Part shown: in pieces, positions 45,478 to 56,513 of the stretch
Numbering within the stretch: position 1 is the first letter of the stretch
Layout of the letters: each line of letters opens with the position of its first letter
NCBI GenBank assembly: GCA_030278955.1
Contig: JAOANR010000002.1
Coordinates: 1,798,001 to 1,862,000 of the forward strand
DNA from: Hygrophila difformis
Lineage: Eukaryota > Streptophyta > Magnoliopsida > Lamiales > Acanthaceae
DNA: 64,000 nucleotides
Direction of reading: 5' to 3'
Program-made: the position numbers and the translations under genes
Notes under the pieces: generated by a model
The model's input: only the letters and a program-made list of their open reading frames with translations
The model's database searches: none
What the model was told of the DNA's origin: nothing

Positions 45478-47970
45478 TGTAACACCCCGGATTTGATAAC
45501 CCAGGCCGGGATGTCACCGCCGCATCCCCCTAGCAAGACACGGCTTCCCGAGCTTGCTAAGGAAACGCAAGGCTTGTGGGTATGTAAAAGATTTAAAACA
45601 TTTCAAGATATAGTCCGGAAATTTATAATACTTAGTACGATAGTAGAAATTATCACGTGCGGAAAATAAATAAAGTAAGTGCAGCGGAAAGTAAAATCAC
45701 GGCCAACATGGCCAAATCCTCGGGTTTAACAGACCCGGTAAAAACAGTACGATGCAGAAATTTAAAATGTTCATAAATAATTCCCCCAAGTGCATGCGTA
45801 TGCGTCACTCGACATACTCTGTAAAAGAAAAATGACAACGGTTGTCAGTATAAAAAAATATACTGAGTAAGTTAATCCCTAACTAACAAATAAAAGGGGT
45901 TACAAGTGTTTAAACTAAAGATTTCGCTTATCGTACGGGAATTTTAAAAATACATGATTTATTAGCAGCGGGAAAACCATGATTAAAGAACTAAATTTAA
46001 AAAGCGAAATTTAAAGCATAATTTAAGATGCGTAAATTTTAAATGCATAATTAAAGACAGGATAAATACGATTTAAGCATAATGAAACACTCACACGAGT
46101 CTTTTACTTTTCATCCCGTAAACTAAGAAGAGGACACCATACCGGGAGATCACTAACGAGGCAAAGTTATCAAAGGATCGTTGTCGCGTTTTCATAGTTC
46201 GAGTTTTCTCAAGTTCGAAAAATCCTATTCGAGGCAGTTCACGCCTTTCTTAATTTAAAATTCGTTTTTCCTCCAAAAATTCTGAAACTTGGCCAGTAAT
46301 TCAAAAACACACACACGAACAACTTTCATGTTTTAAGTTTTTGGAAATAAGGTTTCGAAGTGAGTTGAAATTTGAGTTTATTGCAAAGAATAACTTACGT
46401 CTTAAAAACTGTTTTCGTCACAGGTTCGTGTAACGCCGATTAAAAATTCATTTCAAAACCAATCGATGTGAAATTTTTACAGTAACTACACGACACATTA
46501 AGGAACAACTTTCATGTTTTAAGTTTTTGGAAATAATGAATTCTTGGTACTCAAAAATCAAGTGCAACTCACTGCATACTCATGGCCCTTAAAACGAATT
46601 CAAAACAGTTCTAAAAACTTGGCCGTTTGACATATCAAATGAACACCAAAATTCGTGAAATTTTGTAGGCATAATCTAGACACAATTATCTACAACTTCT
46701 GTTTAGAAATGCAAAGTTAAATCATTCGAAAAATGGGTGAAAAACATGCATCAAGTTGAATGAAGGAATCTGTCACAGATTTGAATCGTTCGGTTTGATA
46801 CAGAAAGTTCATGGCGAAACTTGGGATAGCAAAACTTAATGTCAATGGCTGAAATTTGGACACAAGATAGATAAAGGTGTTAGGAACAACTTTTATGTTG
46901 AAAAGTTTTCGGTTTGAATTCCCGAAGGTCGAGTTTTTAGCGAGTCTTTAAAATTGGACGAAAATAGGGTTTTTGAAAACCGATTTTTGTTACAAGCCTA
47001 TATCTCGAGATTTAAACAACAAACAACCACGAAAATTTGTGAGTAAGGTTTTAACTTACTTAGAATGATGATAGGGTCGCTGGATTGGGTTTCCGGACGT
47101 CCTAGGGTCACGACGAACGGCCAACTTCTCCGATCGCTTTTTGTTCGTTTTCCGACGGGAAATCGTAGTAAGGAAAAAGGGTTAGAATATGAGTTTCTGA
47201 GATCTATGGACGAATTGAAACGTTGCACAATGGCTTACCAAGAGTCTAGAGGGCAGGGGCTTGTCCCGGTCGTCCCGTCGTCGCCGGAATACTTGCCCGA
47301 AAGTGGTGTCGAAAGAGTTTCGAACTTGGAGAGGGAATTGAGGGTGGAGGCTGAATGTTTACTGAAAACCTAGGGTTTGGGGCGCCCCTAGGGTATTCTT
47401 AAGCCTTCCCCAAGGCTGAGATTCGATTGCCATGGTTAGGGGTGTGGTTTTTGGCAAGAAAATCGCCATGGAAGGAAAGTTTACACTTTCAGCACCTCTG
47501 GCGCGCTGGTGGCGCGCACCTAAGCTTTTGTCCGCGCGGAGCACGCGTGCCAGGCCTGGCGTCGCGACGCCCTTGGCCGCGCGGTGGCCGCGCGGCGGCG
47601 CGCGGACAGCGCGGGCCGGCCGGACCGGCCGGTTCGGCTCCGCGTGTTCCGTCGGGTCTTCCCTCGCTTTCCCCTATCGGTTTTCTACGTGTTAGCTCGA
47701 TTCCCTGGGGCGTCTTCGTTGCGGAATCTTCTCCTTAATCTTGTTACGAGTCCGGCTTATCGCTCGCAACATTTCCGGGTCCTACTTAGCCTAGTCTAAA
47801 TTGGTTTCAACATCCCCTATCGTCCTTGTGGTCTAATTCGTGATGTATTTTGTGATTTATTTCGTGACTGAACTTAGAAATTAGTTCTAAGCTGCCTACG
47901 TACCCTGTGAAGGGATCAAGTCATGACGTAGTTCAAAACAATTTGAATTTGTTTTTCCTCGGGTGTTACA
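45478..47970 (-). repeat. Left (3') LTR of the inner element, 2.49 kb
   Basis: Matches the right LTR but keeps only one CACTAACGAGG unit (near 46,150) where the right copy has seven. A GC-rich island at 47,510-47,640 is shared in style with the LTR of the surrounding element. Short ORFs here occur identically in the other LTR and are not genes. Confidence 0.85.
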
Positions 47971-48310
47971 TCCTCCCCCCCTTAAGAATACAGTTATGTC
48001 CCCATAACTGTGGTCGGGTCGTCTTGGAAGAGGGTAGGGTAACGTTGCCTCATGTCGGCTTCCAATTCCCAGGTTGCCGTCTCCGTCTCGTGGTTGGACC
48101 ACAGGACCTTGACCATCTTTACAGTTTTATTCCTTGTCACCCTTTCCTTGTAGTCGAGTATTTGCACCGGGGTTTCTTCATAGGTCAAGTGATCATCCAA
48201 TTCGATTACGTCCGGTTGGAGTACATGCGACGTGTCGGGCACATACTTCTTTAGCTGGGAAACGTGGAACACATTGTGGTCACGAGCAAACAGTGGTGGG
48301 GTCGTTAGTT
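47971..48310 (-). pseudogene. Integrase C-terminal fragment with chromodomain-like segment
   Basis: Next to the polypurine tract the minus strand reads FHVSQLKKYVPDTSHV, then DYKERVTRNKTVKMVKVLW and ATWELEADMRQRYPTLF, ending at 47994. This is the usual end of gypsy integrases of the chromovirus group, whose chromodomain steers insertion into chromatin. Homology stops near 48,310, where unrelated plus-sense DNA begins; protease, RT, RNase H and most of integrase are missing. Confidence 0.75.
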
Positions 48311-49339
48311 AACATGCCGTTCTCATTTCCCTACGGAATTTCTTAGGGTCCCTAGGTATTTACGTCCCGGGGGTTTTCCCGTAGTCCTGCGAAAGGAGGG
48401 CGTGAGGCAATTCCGCCGTCCTTGCCCGGAATAATGCCAGGCGATGCTCCCTGTCGACGTATTTCCCTGTCAATGTATGCCCGGGTTCAGCGAGGAGCGT
48501 ATAGCGAAAGAGATTGAGCAGAACAGGAAAGATAAAACTCCACCCGGGTCCGGCGCGGTGGCCGCGCGTTGGCGCGCGGGGAGCGCGCGGCAACCTCTGT
48601 TCGAAAAAAATAGGGCTCGCGCTCCGCGCGAGCCACTTCCCCCATTTCTCATCCGAGAACACACCCCCCCAATTCTCTCTAAATCCGGCAAGTTACCTTC
48701 TTGTTTGCTCGATTTCGACTTCAATTCCACTCATCTAGGTACGAGTCTACTAAACCCACTTACTAATTTCAACTTTTATGTTTTGGATGACTTGATTTGT
48801 GTAGAGATTTAGGAAATTAGGGTTTGTGATTTTTAGGCTTGATTTGTGCAATTTAGCAAGTGTATGTGGCAATTGTTGTTACCCCTATTACCTTGCCTAC
48901 GTTTATGTTATAATGTGTTTATGTCTCTGGCAATTCCTGTTGAATTCGAATCCTTAGAAAGGCTATGAAGTTACTGGTGCTTGGTTGCTGTTGGGGTGTG
49001 ATTATTGGTTTGTTCCCTCGTTGTTTAGTGCTGTAGGATTTGCCGTATTGCTATTAGAATGATTGTTTCGTTCTGTGGGCGATTTCCGTGTGTTGTTAGT
49101 AACTTAGGTTTTGGTTTATTGTGCACATAACGTGTTCGACGAAATGCCACATAGGGTTTAGGCACTAGTTTTAGCATATTCTTTGTCTAGGTCACCTCCT
49201 GGTTGGTCTTAGTAAACGGTAGGATTTGTTGTCCTTACGGTACATTCACGTTGGAACTATATATTAATGCCCTATTCGTATTTTCGCTTGACTTCTGTGT
49301 GGGACTTAGCCTTATAATTGGTGTTTGGTAACTTGCAGG
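48311..49339 (+). promoter_or_regulatory. Putative promoter and 5' UTR intron of the antisense ORF
   Basis: A GC-rich block (48,540-48,640) is followed by a CT-rich leader (CCCCCCCAATTCTCTCTAA near 48,665). ACTCATCTAG then GTACGAG near 48,738 looks like a donor, and GGTAACTTGCAG at 49,327-49,338 is a strong acceptor right before the ATG. This suggests a 600-bp intron in the 5' UTR. Inferred from signals only. Confidence 0.4.
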
Positions 49340-50674
49340 ATGTTGCTCTTTTTGTGGGTCGTTTTGGCGTCTCTCATGTGTCCTCCGAGGACTAGGAGAC
49401 GGGTTGCTGATGAGGCTGGCCCCAGTCATGCTGCTCCGGCGATGCCGGATTTCGACGAGAGTGAGTCTGAGGAGGATGAGGCGCAGAGGGGCCCGCGTCT
49501 CAGGGGCCTCCCGGACGAGGTGCGTCCTCACCGGCATGACAGGTTCCGGTTTAGGACGAGGGCTGCCCAGGACTTTTATTTCGACGAGCTTCGTCGAAAC
49601 AGGGCTTACGTCCCTGAGAGAGGCATATATCCTCTTCATATGGGCGATGACAGGGTCAGTGCGGTCTTGGAGTATTTACAGTGGACTGGTCTGGCACGTC
49701 ACCCCGAGGGCGTCGCCTCCGGTTATTTGGCTATGGAGGTTATTGCCAACATCGGCGGTCTCGGGTAGGGTGACGATCTATCCCGGGTATGGGTCCGTGG
49801 TCGCTATCTCGACTTCAGTGCTCGGGCGATCAACGTCTATTTTGGCTTGCCCGACGATGGCGTGTTCCGGCCCCAGCCTGAGGGGCGCGTTCTTGCTCCT
49901 GCGTGGAACACCTTATGCACCCTAGTGCCTCCTACGTTCGAGCACAGTCATGAGCTTCGTTTGACGTCGATGGACTCCCCTTGGCGAGAGCTCGCTCAGC
50001 TATGGTTCGGGCGTGTCCGGCCGATGTCCCGGAGCCACATTGTCTTGGACCACGTCTACGAGACCATTTGCTTCATCGCGCGGGACGGTAGGGTGAATGT
50101 AGGGGCTTGCATCGAGGACAACTTGCGGGGTATGCGCAGAGGACGAGGGAGTAGGGTGATTACCTATGTTCACCTCATCTGTGGGTTGTGCGCGGCACAG
50201 GGGATTCGCACTACACCGGAGACAGATCCGTACGACCTAGCACCTGGCCGTTGCTACCGTATTCCGTCTTATGCTGAGCGTCGTAGCGCCTTACGTCGTG
50301 GGGCTCCCCGTGCTGTACTTCGCCCGCAGCCTGACGACGGCGGCCTGATCCTCGTTGTACCACCGGAGCAGCCACCCCCTCCTCCAGTGGTTCCACCTCC
50401 TGCTGGGGCACCTCCTGCCGTGGCACCTCAGGGGCAGGAGATGATTCAGATGCTGCAGATGATGCAGGAGATGCGGGTCGGTATGGACGCCGGGTTTGCA
50501 GCTGGGCAGGCTCGTTATGACGCCCTCGACGCTAGGTTGGACCTCTATCAGACCCGCATGGACTCGTTTGCTACGAGGCAGGCACAGCAGCAGGCCACCA
50601 TGTCCGACATGTACGCCTATGTGCGGCAGATGGATGACTTCATGCGCCGACAGTTCCCGCCTCCCGATCAGTGA
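49340..50674 (+). pseudogene. Antisense ORF of a plant transposon-associated family, one stop
   Basis: One plus-strand frame of 445 codons, opposite to the element's own genes, is interrupted only by TAG at 49766-49768. It starts with a basic/acidic segment (PPRTRRRVADEAGPSH, DESESEEDEAQRGP), then a globular part (RYLDFSARAINVYFGLPDDG, then PWRELAQLWFGRVRPMSRSH, VYETICFIARDGRVNVG), a proline-rich hinge and a helical, Gln/Met-rich tail ending in MDDFMRRQFPPPDQ. The globular part resembles the 'putative plant transposon protein' family found in large non-autonomous plant retroelements; I recall this similarity but could not check it. Function unknown. GC content is much higher than in neighbours. 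An alternative start is MCPPRTRR at 49376. Confidence 0.6.
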
Positions 50675-51506
50675 TGTCTCCCTTTGGTTTCGTGTTTTCG
50701 TTTAGGTTTTGCGTTTAGACGTACTTTGTTTAGGCTCCTCCTTATGAGGACGTTGATGTTGCCTGGTGTTTGTGATTTATATTTTCGTTATGTTGTTGCT
50801 TAGTTAGGTGTTTGACATGTGTTGGTTGTGTGCTGCTGTTTCAGAACCATGGTTTAATTGCTCTGTCCATTTTATGGTTTGAGATGTTCTGGATTTACTA
50901 TTACCTTCCTATAGTGTCTGCATGTGTGTGGATTGCCCAATAATACCTACGCCGTTGCTTGACTAAATCGCTTGGTTAAATTAGCGTGATAAGATACACG
51001 GGATTAGAGTTTATATGTGGAGTGTATATTGTTGCTCTTAAGGGAAATTTTTTTTTTTTTTTTTTTTTTATATTGAGCGGAGATTAGCCTTTTAATAGGT
51101 ATCAATTTATCAGGGTTTTCTTGTAAAGGTTGTTGGAATTTATTTATTTATATGTACATATTTACGTATTGTATATATTTTATTATTATCTTTATTATTA
51201 TTATTTCCATTATTATTATTATTATCACATTTTTATTTTCATTTATTATTATTATTATTATTATTATATTATTTTTATTTTTATTTTTATTTTTATTATT
51301 ATTATTATTATTTTTTTTTTTTTTTGGTTGTAGGTTTCCCTCCTTGATTATGGTAGTTAAAGAACTAAATAAAATGCATGGAATAAATTTAAATAGGCTT
51401 GTATTTTATTACCCAAGAATTTTGGTTTACAAGCATTTGAAATAGAAATAGGTGCGCTGCTAATAGTACGGGAGGGAAAGTATACTAATAATGCGTAGCT
51501 GGATCA
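50675..51506. other. 3' flank of the antisense ORF with T and ATT tracts
   Basis: A T-rich 3' UTR-like stretch is followed by poly-T at 51,049-51,070 and a long imperfect (ATT)n/(TTTA)n microsatellite at 51,130-51,325. No further gene is seen. Confidence 0.7.
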
Positions 51507-51911
51507 CTAGATCCATAACGAGTGGGCAGGCTCGGCCTTGATGGGATCGTCTTCATCGCTCGACACATCGATGGGTATGGCGACATTGGGAGCAGGCCCC
51601 GGGTTCTGAAGGACCGCTCCGTCCACGTCCTGGGCCAGGTTAGTCAGTTCCCAGCCTATGGTCTCTATCTGCTCCTCCAAATCATCTCCCTTGTCTTGGA
51701 GCTGGGCCACTTGGGCTTGGAGGTGTGTGACTTGCTCCTGCAGCTGGGTTATGTGGTGATGGTCTGTTTCCCTAAGGTGACCCAAATGGGCCAGGTTACC
51801 CTCCAACTGTCCTACCCGCGTTTTGAAGTAATTGATGTGCTGTTGGCCCTCAAGGTATGCGTTCATTAATTTCACCATCAAATTGACCATGTTCGCGTTG
51901 GGCTCGGCCAT
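51507..51911 (-). CDS. Small coiled-coil ORF in the gag position of the inner element
   Basis: A 134-residue frame starts MAEPNANMVNLMVKLMNAYL about 330 bp after the primer site. Heptad-like Leu/Gln spacing (HHITQLQEQVTHLQAQVAQL) predicts a coiled coil over residues 30-90. The tail is acidic (PIDVSSDEDDPIKAE). No capsid signature or zinc knuckle is seen, so it is not a normal Gag. It may be a short accessory or remnant N-terminal protein. It is intact. Confidence 0.5.
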   Translation of the reverse strand: MAEPNANMVNLMVKLMNAYLEGQQHINYFKTRVGQLEGNLAHLGHLRETDHHHITQLQEQVTHLQAQVAQLQDKGDDLEEQIETIGWELTNLAQDVDGAVLQNPGPAPNVAIPIDVSSDEDDPIKAEPAHSLWI

Positions 51912-52248
51912 CTAATGTCAACAAGGGAGGTTAGAGTTAGACATTTTTCAGGCAAGGTTAAGATATGCACAAATTTAAATCTATATGCAACATGCAAGTG
52001 CAAGTCCCTTCCCCCATAAAATTTAGTTTAAAATAATTTGCTAAGGGTTGGGCCTCTATAGTGGGCCAAAATTTAATATTTCTTAGGCTAAGATTTGGGC
52101 TATGTAAAAAGGATTATAGATTTTTGGGCTAAAAATAGTACTAGTAGTCAAATAAATAAATTTTAAAAGAAATAATACTTGGGCTTCAAAATATTGGTTT
52201 AAAATAATAGTAGTAGCTTTAAAAATTTTCCGGGCTCTGATACCAACT

Positions 52249-55007
52249 TGTAACACCCCGGATTTGATAACCCAGGCCGGGATGTCACCGCCGCATCCCC
52301 CTAGCAAGACACGGCTTCCCGAGCTTGCTAAGGAAACGCAAGGCTTGTGGGTATGTAAAAGATTTAAAACATTTCAAGATATAGTCCGGAAATTTATAAT
52401 ACTTAGTACGATAGTAGAAATTATCACGTGCGGAAAATAAATAAAGTAAGTGCAGCGGAAAGTAAAATCACGGCCAACATGGCCAAATCCTCGGGTTTAA
52501 CAGACCCGGTAAAAACAGTACGATGCAGAAATTTAAAATGTTCATAAATAATTCCCCCAAGTGCATGCGTATGCGTCACTCGACATACTCTGTAAAAGAA
52601 AAATGACAACGGTTGTCAGTATAAAAAAATATACTGAGTAAGTTAATCCCTAACTAACAAATAAAAGGGGTTACAAGTGTTTAAACTAAAGATTTCGCTT
52701 ATCGTACGGGAATTTTAAAAATACATGATTTATTAGCAGCGGGAAAACCATGATTAAAGAACTAAATTTAAAAAGCGAAATTTAAAGCATAATTTAAGAT
52801 GCGTAAATTTTAAATGCATAATTAAAGACAGGATAAATACGATTTAAGCATAATGAAACACTCACACGAGTCTTTTACTTTTCATCCCGTAAACTAAGAA
52901 GAGGACACCATACCGGGAGATCACTAACGAGGCAATCTCAACATAGGACCACTAACGAGGCAGTCCAAACAATGGGAGACCACTAACGAGGCAGTCTCAA
53001 AGATAGTAGGACCACTAACGAGGCGATCCAAAAAGATAGTAGGACCACTAACGAGGCGATCCACAAATACAGCGCGCGAGATCACTAACGAGGCAATCTC
53101 AGATAGTAAGGAGACCACTAACCAGGCAGTCTCAAAGATAATGATAGTATGAAGATCGGCTCAGCCTAGTGAACGGGATTTTTCGAAAGTTCGTATTTCA
53201 AAGTTATCAAAGGATCGTTGTCGCGTTTTCATAGTTCGAGTTTTCTCAAGTTCGAAAAATCCTATTCGAGGCAGTTCACGCCTTTCTTAATTTAAAATTC
53301 GTTTTTCCTCCAAAAATTCTGAAACTTGGCCAGTAATTCAAAAACACACACACGAACAACTTTCATGTTTTAAGTTTTTGGAAATAAGGTTTCGAAGTGA
53401 GTTGAAATTTGAGTTTATTGCAAAGAATAACTTACGTCTTAAAAACTGTTTTCGTCACAGGTTCGTGTAACGCCGATTAAAAATTCATTTCAAAACCAAT
53501 CGATGTGAAATTTTTACAGTAACTACACGACACATTAAGGAACAACTTTCATGTTTTAAGTTTTTGGAAATAATGAATTCTTGGTACTCAAAAATCGAGT
53601 GCAACTCACTGCATACTCATGGCCCTTAAAACGAATTCAAAACAGTTCTAAAAACTTGGCCGTTTGACATATCAAATGAACACCAAAATTCGTGAAATTT
53701 TGTAGGCATAATCTAGACACAATTATCTACAACTTCTGTTTAGAAATGCAAAGTTAAATCATTCGAAAAATGGGTGAAAAACATGCATCAAGTTGAATGA
53801 AGGAATCTGTCACAAATTTGAATCGTTCGGTTTGATACAGAAAGTTCATGGCGAAACTTGGGATAGCAAAACTTAATGTCAATGGCTGAAATTTGGACAC
53901 AAGATAGATAAAGGTGTTAGGAACAACTTTTATGTTGAAAAGTTTTCGGTTTGAATTCCCGAAGGTCGAGTTTTTGGCGAGTCTTTAAAATTGGACGAAA
54001 ATAGGGTTTTTGAAAACCGATTTTTGTTACAAGCCTATATCTCGAGATTTAAACAACAAACAACCACGAAAATTTGTGAGTAAGGTTTTAACTTACTTAG
54101 AATGATGATAGGGTCGCTGGATTGGGTTTCCGGACATCCTAGGGTCACGACGAACGGCCAACTTCTCCGATCGCTTTTTGTTCGTTTTCCGACGGGAAAT
54201 CGTAGTAAGGAAAAAGGGTTAGAATATGAGTTTCTGAGATCTATGGACGAATTGAAACGTTGCACAATGGCTTACCAAGAGTCTAGAGGGCAGGGGCTTG
54301 TCCCGGTCGTCCCGTCGTCGCCGGAATACTTGCCGGAAAGTGGTGTCGAAAGAGTTTCGAACTTGGAGAGGGAATTGAGGGTGGAGGCTGAATGTTTACT
54401 GAAAACCTAGGGTTTGGGGCGCCCCTAGGGTATTCTTAAGCCTTCCCCAAGGCTGAGATTCGATTGCCATGGTTAGGGGTGTGGTTTTTGGCAAGAAAAT
54501 CGCCATGGAAGGAAAGTTTACACTTTCAGCACCTCTGGCGCGCTGGTGGCGCGCACCTAAGCTTTTGTCCGCGCGGAGCACGCGTGCCAGGCCTGGCGTC
54601 GCGACGCCCTTGGCCGCGCGGTGGCCGCGCGGCGGCGCGCGGACAGCGCGGGCCGGCCGGACCGGCCGGTTCGGCTCCGCGTGTTCCGTCGGGTCTTCCC
54701 TCGCTTTCCCCTATCGGTTTTCTACGTGTTAGCTCGATTCCCTGGGGCGTCTTCGTTGTGGAATCTTCTCCTTAATCTTGTTACGAGTCCGGCTTATCGC
54801 TCGCAACATTTCCGGGTCCTACTTAGCCTAGTCTAAATTGGTTTCAACATCCCCTATCGTCCTTGTGGTCTAATTCGTGATGTATTTTGTGATTTATTTC
54901 GTGACTGAACTTAGAAATTAGTTCTAAGCTGCCTACGTACCCTGTGAAGGGATCAAGTCATGACGTAGTTCAAAACAATTTGAATTTGTTTTTCCTCGGG
55001 TGTTACA
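52249..55007 (-). repeat. Right (5') LTR of the inner element, 2.76 kb
   Basis: 266 bp longer than the left LTR, all from a tandem array at 52,917-53,150. Otherwise almost identical to it. Confidence 0.85.
52917..53150. repeat. Seven-copy CACTAACGAGG array
   Basis: The core CACTAACGAGGC occurs at about 52,922, 52,950, 52,981, 53,013, 53,046, 53,082 and (one change) 53,116, spaced 28-36 bp. Flanks alternate GAGACC/GGACC before and AGTCTC/GATCC after the core. Confidence 0.9.
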
Positions 55008-55215
55008 AAATTTTATTCCTTTGGACGATAAAAATCTGGGGTATTACAGGAACCCCGGTCGCGATCCATTGCCTAGCGACACAGGCATGGATAGCGACAC
55101 AGTTGCACAAATTGAAGACCAAGACCCAGTCGAGAAGCCTTGCCACATACAGTGTTGTTCCGCGACACAGTGTGATGTGTGTGATGTCTTGAGACACAAT
55201 GGGCTTCAGATCAAG

Positions 55216-55250
55216 GCCCATGGGCCTAGGGTTTCACTTCTATAAATATG
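55216..55250 (+). promoter_or_regulatory. LTR core promoter: paired TGGGCC sites and TATA box
   Basis: A palindromic AGGCCCATGGGCCT (two TGGGCC site II motifs, known targets of TCP factors in plant promoters) lies about 25 bp upstream of CTATAAATATG. Transcription would start near 55,275 and run into gag. Inferred from motif and position. Confidence 0.6.
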
Positions 55251-55879
55251 AGGTGATTCCCTTGAGACAAGAGCTTTTTGGTTAGAAAATCACTCTTGAA
55301 GGCAGAACTTGGGAGCTCATTTCTTAGGTAGTGTAGTTTAGTTTTTATTTTTTTGTATTATTTAATTATGTCCATAGTTTAGCTTAGTTTAGTTTTTTTT
55401 GTTTTATGTTTTACTGTTTCAGTAGATAGTTAGCCAGTTTAATACCATGTTTTTCTTTCTAAACTTTGATTTTAGGGTTTTGTAATACCCAAATCATGGG
55501 TATTAACATACCCATTTAATAATATGGAAAAATATTCACCAAATGTGTCCCAAATCATGAAATGGGTCTCACACCCCATGGATTTTATGCTTTCATTTTC
55601 CTTTTTGGGGTCATTTGACCCCCATTTCCCCTCATTATGCTTCCTGTTGTTATTTTTATGGATGATGTTATGTATGTGTGTGATCAAACCCTAGATTAGG
55701 ATGTTGCTTTATTTTAAATATTGTTCTAGATAGGTTTATTTCTGTTCAAGCATGTTCTTGTTATTTCAAATGTTGTTTGGTTGCTTTTGGCTTAGAATAG
55801 CTTTTAAATCTGAAATTGGATGAGATCATGCTGTTTGCATGCCACTGTTCATTTTTGCTTTTACTGACTTGTGTCCTGA

Positions 55880-56513
55880 ACCATCCCTGTCGCCAACCGC
55901 CTCCTGTCGCGAAACCACGTCTAGCGACAGGAAGGTTGTTTCGCGACAAGGATGTCTAGGGACACCTGTCTTAATATTTTGAAACCCTTGGTCGCGAGGC
56001 ACACCTGTCGCGGACCCACGGTCCGCGACACAACACCAGCTTAGTGACTAAGGACCAAACTCTTGCAAATTTTTCTGCATTGCCTCTGTCGCGGAACATC
56101 CCTGTCGCGAACCCACGGTTCGTGACACACTTTTATTCCGAGACAGAAAATTATGCCTTGTCAATATTTCGAAAGCCCAGTCGCTAGACACCCTGTCGCG
56201 GGGCCACGCCTTGCGACACAATTTCTAGACTAGCGACTGGGAGCCAAATACTTTTAAAATTCTCAGAAAACCCTGTGTCGCTAAACCTCCGTCGCGAGGC
56301 CACGCCTCGCGACACACTTTTGCTTAGCGACACAAGGTGAAACTCTGCCATGTTTCTGAGAACCTGTCGAGGTACCCATGTCGCGGGTCTAGGCTCACGA
56401 CACAATTTATGGTTTCTCGACAGAATCCTCTCTTCTATTTGATCCCAAAAATTCTGATTTCTTACCTCTATTATATTGCAAACACTCACATCTTAATCCC
56501 ACGGATTAAGATG
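55880..56513 (+). repeat. Array of hairpins with a constant CAC loop in the LTR
   Basis: Hairpins occur near 55,904, 56,006-56,030, 56,103-56,127, 56,192, 56,291-56,313, 56,369 and 56,489-56,513, 80-110 bp apart. Three have perfect stems of 10-11 bp: TGTCGCGGACC/GGTCCGCGACA, GTCGCGAGGC/GCCTCGCGAC and CATCTTAATCC/GGATTAAGATG, each around CAC. TGTCGCGAACC/GGTTCGTGACA has one mismatch. Stem bases differ between copies while pairing is kept. Related but weaker copies lie upstream of the TATA box at 37,205-37,235 and 55,057-55,080. Confidence 0.8.

Larger units (their letters stand above)
45478..55007 (-). mobile_element. Inner LTR retrotransposon with deleted pol and an antisense ORF
   Basis: LTRs 45478-47970 and 52249-55007 begin TGTAACACCCCGG and end CGGGTGTTACA. 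The duplication AAATT (45473-45477 and 55008-55012) lies inside the LTR of the surrounding element. On the minus strand the primer site (TTGGTATCAGAGC) follows the right LTR and the polypurine tract (complement of TCCTCCCCCCCTTAAG) precedes the left LTR. Inside remain a 134-codon ORF, a plus-strand spliced ORF and the last part of integrase. The LTRs are nearly identical over the aligned part (I count six to eight substitutions in 2.49 kb), so this is the youngest insertion of the nest. Confidence 0.85.
37301..55048 (-). mobile_element. Gag-only LTR retrotransposon nested in the Athila-like LTR
   Basis: LTRs 37301-40370 and 42471-45477 plus 55008-55048 begin TGTAACACCCCGG and end GGGGTATTACA. 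The duplication GGAAC flanks the element. On the minus strand the interior has a tRNA-iMet-type primer site next to the right LTR (CTGATACCACTT complement, 42,452-42,470), gag, and a polypurine tract next to the left LTR (40,371-40,386). No protease, RT or integrase is present, so it fits the non-autonomous TR-GAG type. Its right LTR is split by a second element. Confidence 0.85.

Noticed and set aside
47427..47799. GC-rich ORFs in the inner element's LTR (and again at 54,464-54,836)
   Set aside because: They overlap in three frames within a GC-rich island of an LTR, recur identically in the second LTR and show no domain.
52924..53118. ORF with a repeated DRLVSGPTIF segment
   Set aside because: It translates the CACTAACGAGG array in the LTR; the other LTR lacks it.
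55880..56513. CRISPR array interpretation of the regularly spaced hairpins
   Set aside because: Repeats are not identical, spacers are related LTR sequence, and the setting is a plant retrotransposon LTR.
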